Positions 61,385 through 64,000 of a stretch of DNA of 64,000 nt are shown here, piece by piece. A program made the position numbers and the translations under genes. Below the pieces are notes generated by a model that was not told the DNA's origin, searched no databases, and saw only the letters and a list, made by a program, of their open reading frames with translations. The DNA comes from Halichoerus grypus (Eukaryota; Chordata; Mammalia; Carnivora; Phocidae): assembly GCF_964656455.1 (NCBI RefSeq), contig NC_135714.1, forward strand, positions 65,125,850 through 65,189,849, written 5' to 3'. The stretch's first letter is position 1; each line of letters opens with the position of its first letter.

Positions 61385-61605
61385 GGAGGTTTAGTGGAGG
61401 AGTCTGGGCTTTGGAACCGGGCAGGCCTAGAAATGTGACTTAGTTCTGCCAGCTAAGAGCTGTGTGATCTTCAGCAAATTACTCAATCTCTCTGAGCTCC
61501 ACTTCCCTTGTCTGTAAAATACTCACTTGAGAGAGTTGAGATGATCCCATGAGACAGGGGAAGAAAGGTGCCTGGCGCAGGATAGGTGTTTAATGAATGA
61601 TGGTT
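61385..61605 (+). repeat. MIR fragment
   Basis: 'gtctgggctttggaaccggg', 'aagagctgtgtgatcttcag' and 'ctgagctccacttcccttgt' form a nearly full-length MIR. Confidence 0.85.
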
Positions 61606-64000
61606 CATCTTTCTGGAAAGGAAGGTCCCTAAGGAGCTCAGAAAGCATTACCATACTTTCTCTTTATGATTTCTAATAAATGTTATGGCATCAAAAAGTC
61701 TTTGTCAAGAGCAGTGATCACAAAAGCAAATGTCTTTGGCAAACCTACAGTAGGATTTGATTTGTGGTTTGCAGAGAACTATGGCAAAATAGCAGCCCAT
61801 GCTGCTCTGAAGGGGCAACTAAAAGATGTATGCCTGATATGAGGGGGTGCACCCCTCCTCTACTGGAGGGCCTAAGCCCCACCTAAAGGGGGCAGTTGCT
61901 ACTTAGCTCCTACCTAAGAGTAGTGCAGACCCGCTATTGACAGATTTTTTTTAACCCCTAAATCCATTTTTATGTGAAATCTCCAGTTCACATAAAATGG
62001 CTCCTAGGTCAATTAATAAAAAAACAAACAAACAAACAAAAACCACAGAGACCACAAAAAACATGTTTGCAGGCTGGATGTGGCCTGCAGTTAGCAGGGA
62101 TTGCCAGTTAGCAACTTCTGGAAGAGGAACATTCCATGATTGCCCTCTCACTCCTTGTATAGTAAAATATTTTAGTTTTAAAATAATTCTTTGAATAATT
62201 CCACGCAGAGCAAAGAGTTCAATGTACAAATAAATCTCTTCCTGCATATTTCTATATCTAGGACATCAAGGGCCAAAAATAACCTAAAAAAACCTATGAA
62301 GGATTTTGTTGTTATTTATTCCTCAGGATTCGGAGATTGCTGGCGGGCACTGTCCAATGTCTGTGTATAGGTAAACACACAGAGCTGATGCCTGCTGATA
62401 ACGCTATTTTCTAGATATGTCCTTATAAAATGTGATGTTCCCTGACACTTTCCACGGTATCATAGAGGGGTTAAATTATTAATGAATAGTCCACGAAATT
62501 GTTGCCTTCACATCTTAAAAGAGAGTGCAGAAAGAGCTTAGGAGAAATTATTTTGTTTTTTAAAGAATCTTTCTATTGGCTCCAGATGAGCCTCACAAAA
62601 ACAACGCTCCAGAGAAGGTGCTGATTGGCAACAAAGCGCTGATTGTTTGCATAACAGTGGCTGAAAAGTATTAAGCCACCAGTGTGTTCATTAACTTGTT
62701 CCACTCCACTTCTGAGCTTACAGCAGAGGAAAAAAAAGTTGTATTTCAATATCAAGAGGCACAGCAAAAGTTAAGCTCCATTTTTGATTGACAGTTTCCC
62801 ACACACTCACACACTCTAAAACTAGCAACTATACCTTTAGAGGATTTACGGTAAAACCCAACAGATTTCTAGAGTATGTGACAGTCCAGATATGTGTGGA
62901 TGGCTTACCCACAGAAGCCATCTCCCTGGGGGGGAAATGTACCATGACATCCCTTTTGATAGGTAACAGGCACATTAGGATGGAATTTCCTCAGTTAGTA
63001 TATGACTGTGATAACAAGAAGAGAGAAACCTTGGACCAGAAGAACTACCGGACATCTTTAAGGAACATGTTGAGTCCCCTTAACAACACAACCAGGGATT
63101 TGTTAGGTATTGGCTTTGAGAAACTGAATTACCAATACTTCTTCTCAGGACATCTATGTGTTCTGCGGACATGTCTTCACCAAACAATTGCTCAGTCTAT
63201 AACCATCCAAATAGTATTGGCAAGGATTGCATGTGAGGTCCAACTGATTCACTTTACACACTGGTAACTGCAGTGATATGCAATATAACAAGTTAATTCC
63301 GTATTCTTCTGCCTATTTTTCCATGTTTCCAACACCAAAGGGAAAACAAATTCCATAAAGAGAATGTGGCCTGAAGATGTTCATGTTCCTTATCCATTCC
63401 AAGCCAGTGTAGGGTTTCTTTCTCTCTTGAAATGTTAGGGTAGGAAACAGCAATAAGGATCCATGGAGAGGGACAAATGTAATCATTCTACCAAAATGAT
63501 GTTTCAGGGATCTGCTATAAAAATAAAAAAAATTCTCTCATTACTGAGAAAAAAACATATTTTTGAAGTTACAAAATTTAGAACCTAAGACGCCAATAAT
63601 AAAAGGATTCTTTTGGTAAAATATATTGAGATCTTGGAGAGACAAGCACTGAAATAGCCCTATTGTAAAGTAGCATATCGAATAGAATTTCTATTTGAAA
63701 AACTAACCCTCAGTTACTCCTCTTGTTTCTCACCCCCCTTTTTTCTCATGACTCCTTATCTCTAATACTATAATGACCCAATAATAAAAGTATTTTGCCT
63801 CGGAAATCTCATTTGAATGTTGAGTATATTTTAATCATGATATTAAAGACACCTTAGTTTGAGAAAGGCTTTTTGGAAAAGGTAAGTCAAATTCAAGCAA
63901 GTGGAAGCCAATCTTTTTGCAACCCCATTCCCTAGGATTATGATGTTCCCACGATAATTTCATAATCTCACTTGGGTCAACACTGCAGTTGACTGGAATG

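Larger units (their letters stand above)
44714..64000. other. Upstream intergenic region, distal part, SINEC-free
   Basis: No gene was recognised. It holds scattered old MIR/L2/hAT/L1 and one MaLR LTR, an isolated GC-rich block (51460-51830) and a (TCTA)n microsatellite. Not one CAN-SINE was found in these 19.3 kb. Confidence 0.7.

Noticed and set aside
62788..63267. A 160-codon open reading frame on the plus strand
   Set aside because: It opens with TTG, not ATG, has no recognised domain, no splice or promoter context and unremarkable codon use. It is long but plausible by chance in 64 kb. A protein search with no hit and no conservation would confirm rejection.

Overview
The window is mammalian nuclear DNA, most likely from a caniform carnivore. 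The evidence is at least eleven full-length tRNA-derived CAN-SINEs (SINEC) carrying the typical head 'GCGCCTGGGTGGCTCAG', a CT-rich body and an (AATAA)n/A-rich tail, most with clear target-site duplications. The SINE variants look more like arctoids (bear, seal, mustelid) than cats, but I cannot fix the species. Old L1, L2, MIR, hAT and MaLR fragments complete a normal mammalian repeat background.

One protein-coding gene can be supported. It is RASGEF1B, a Rap2-directed Ras-family guanine-nucleotide exchange factor, on the minus strand. Twelve coding exons (numbered 2 to 13) lie between 22293 and 1228. All have canonical GT/AG boundaries and join without a frameshift or stop into about 465 residues. 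Only the last ~8 residues and the 3'UTR are missing, beyond the left edge. The 5' end is a CpG island at about 34060-34880. It holds a minus-strand TATA-like box, a CCAAT box, GC boxes, a kappaB-consensus site and a plausible non-coding exon 1. Intron 1 is about 12 kb.

From about 35 kb to 64 kb I find no gene. This fits the large gene-poor interval upstream of RASGEF1B in other mammals. It contains old repeats, three minus-strand SINEs up to 44713, then about 19 kb with no SINE. That last part includes a separate small GC-rich, G-run-rich island near 51.5-51.8 kb, an old MaLR LTR, a (TCTA)n microsatellite and a diverged 94-bp tandem duplication.

I see no CRISPR array, operon or other new multi-gene system. 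The most interesting inference concerns exons 2-4, the segment reported in mouse as the LPS-inducible circular RNA circRasGEF1B. Here they total 444 nt, a multiple of three. The 6 nt before the ATG are in frame and stop-free, so the circle would carry an endless open reading frame containing the natural start codon.
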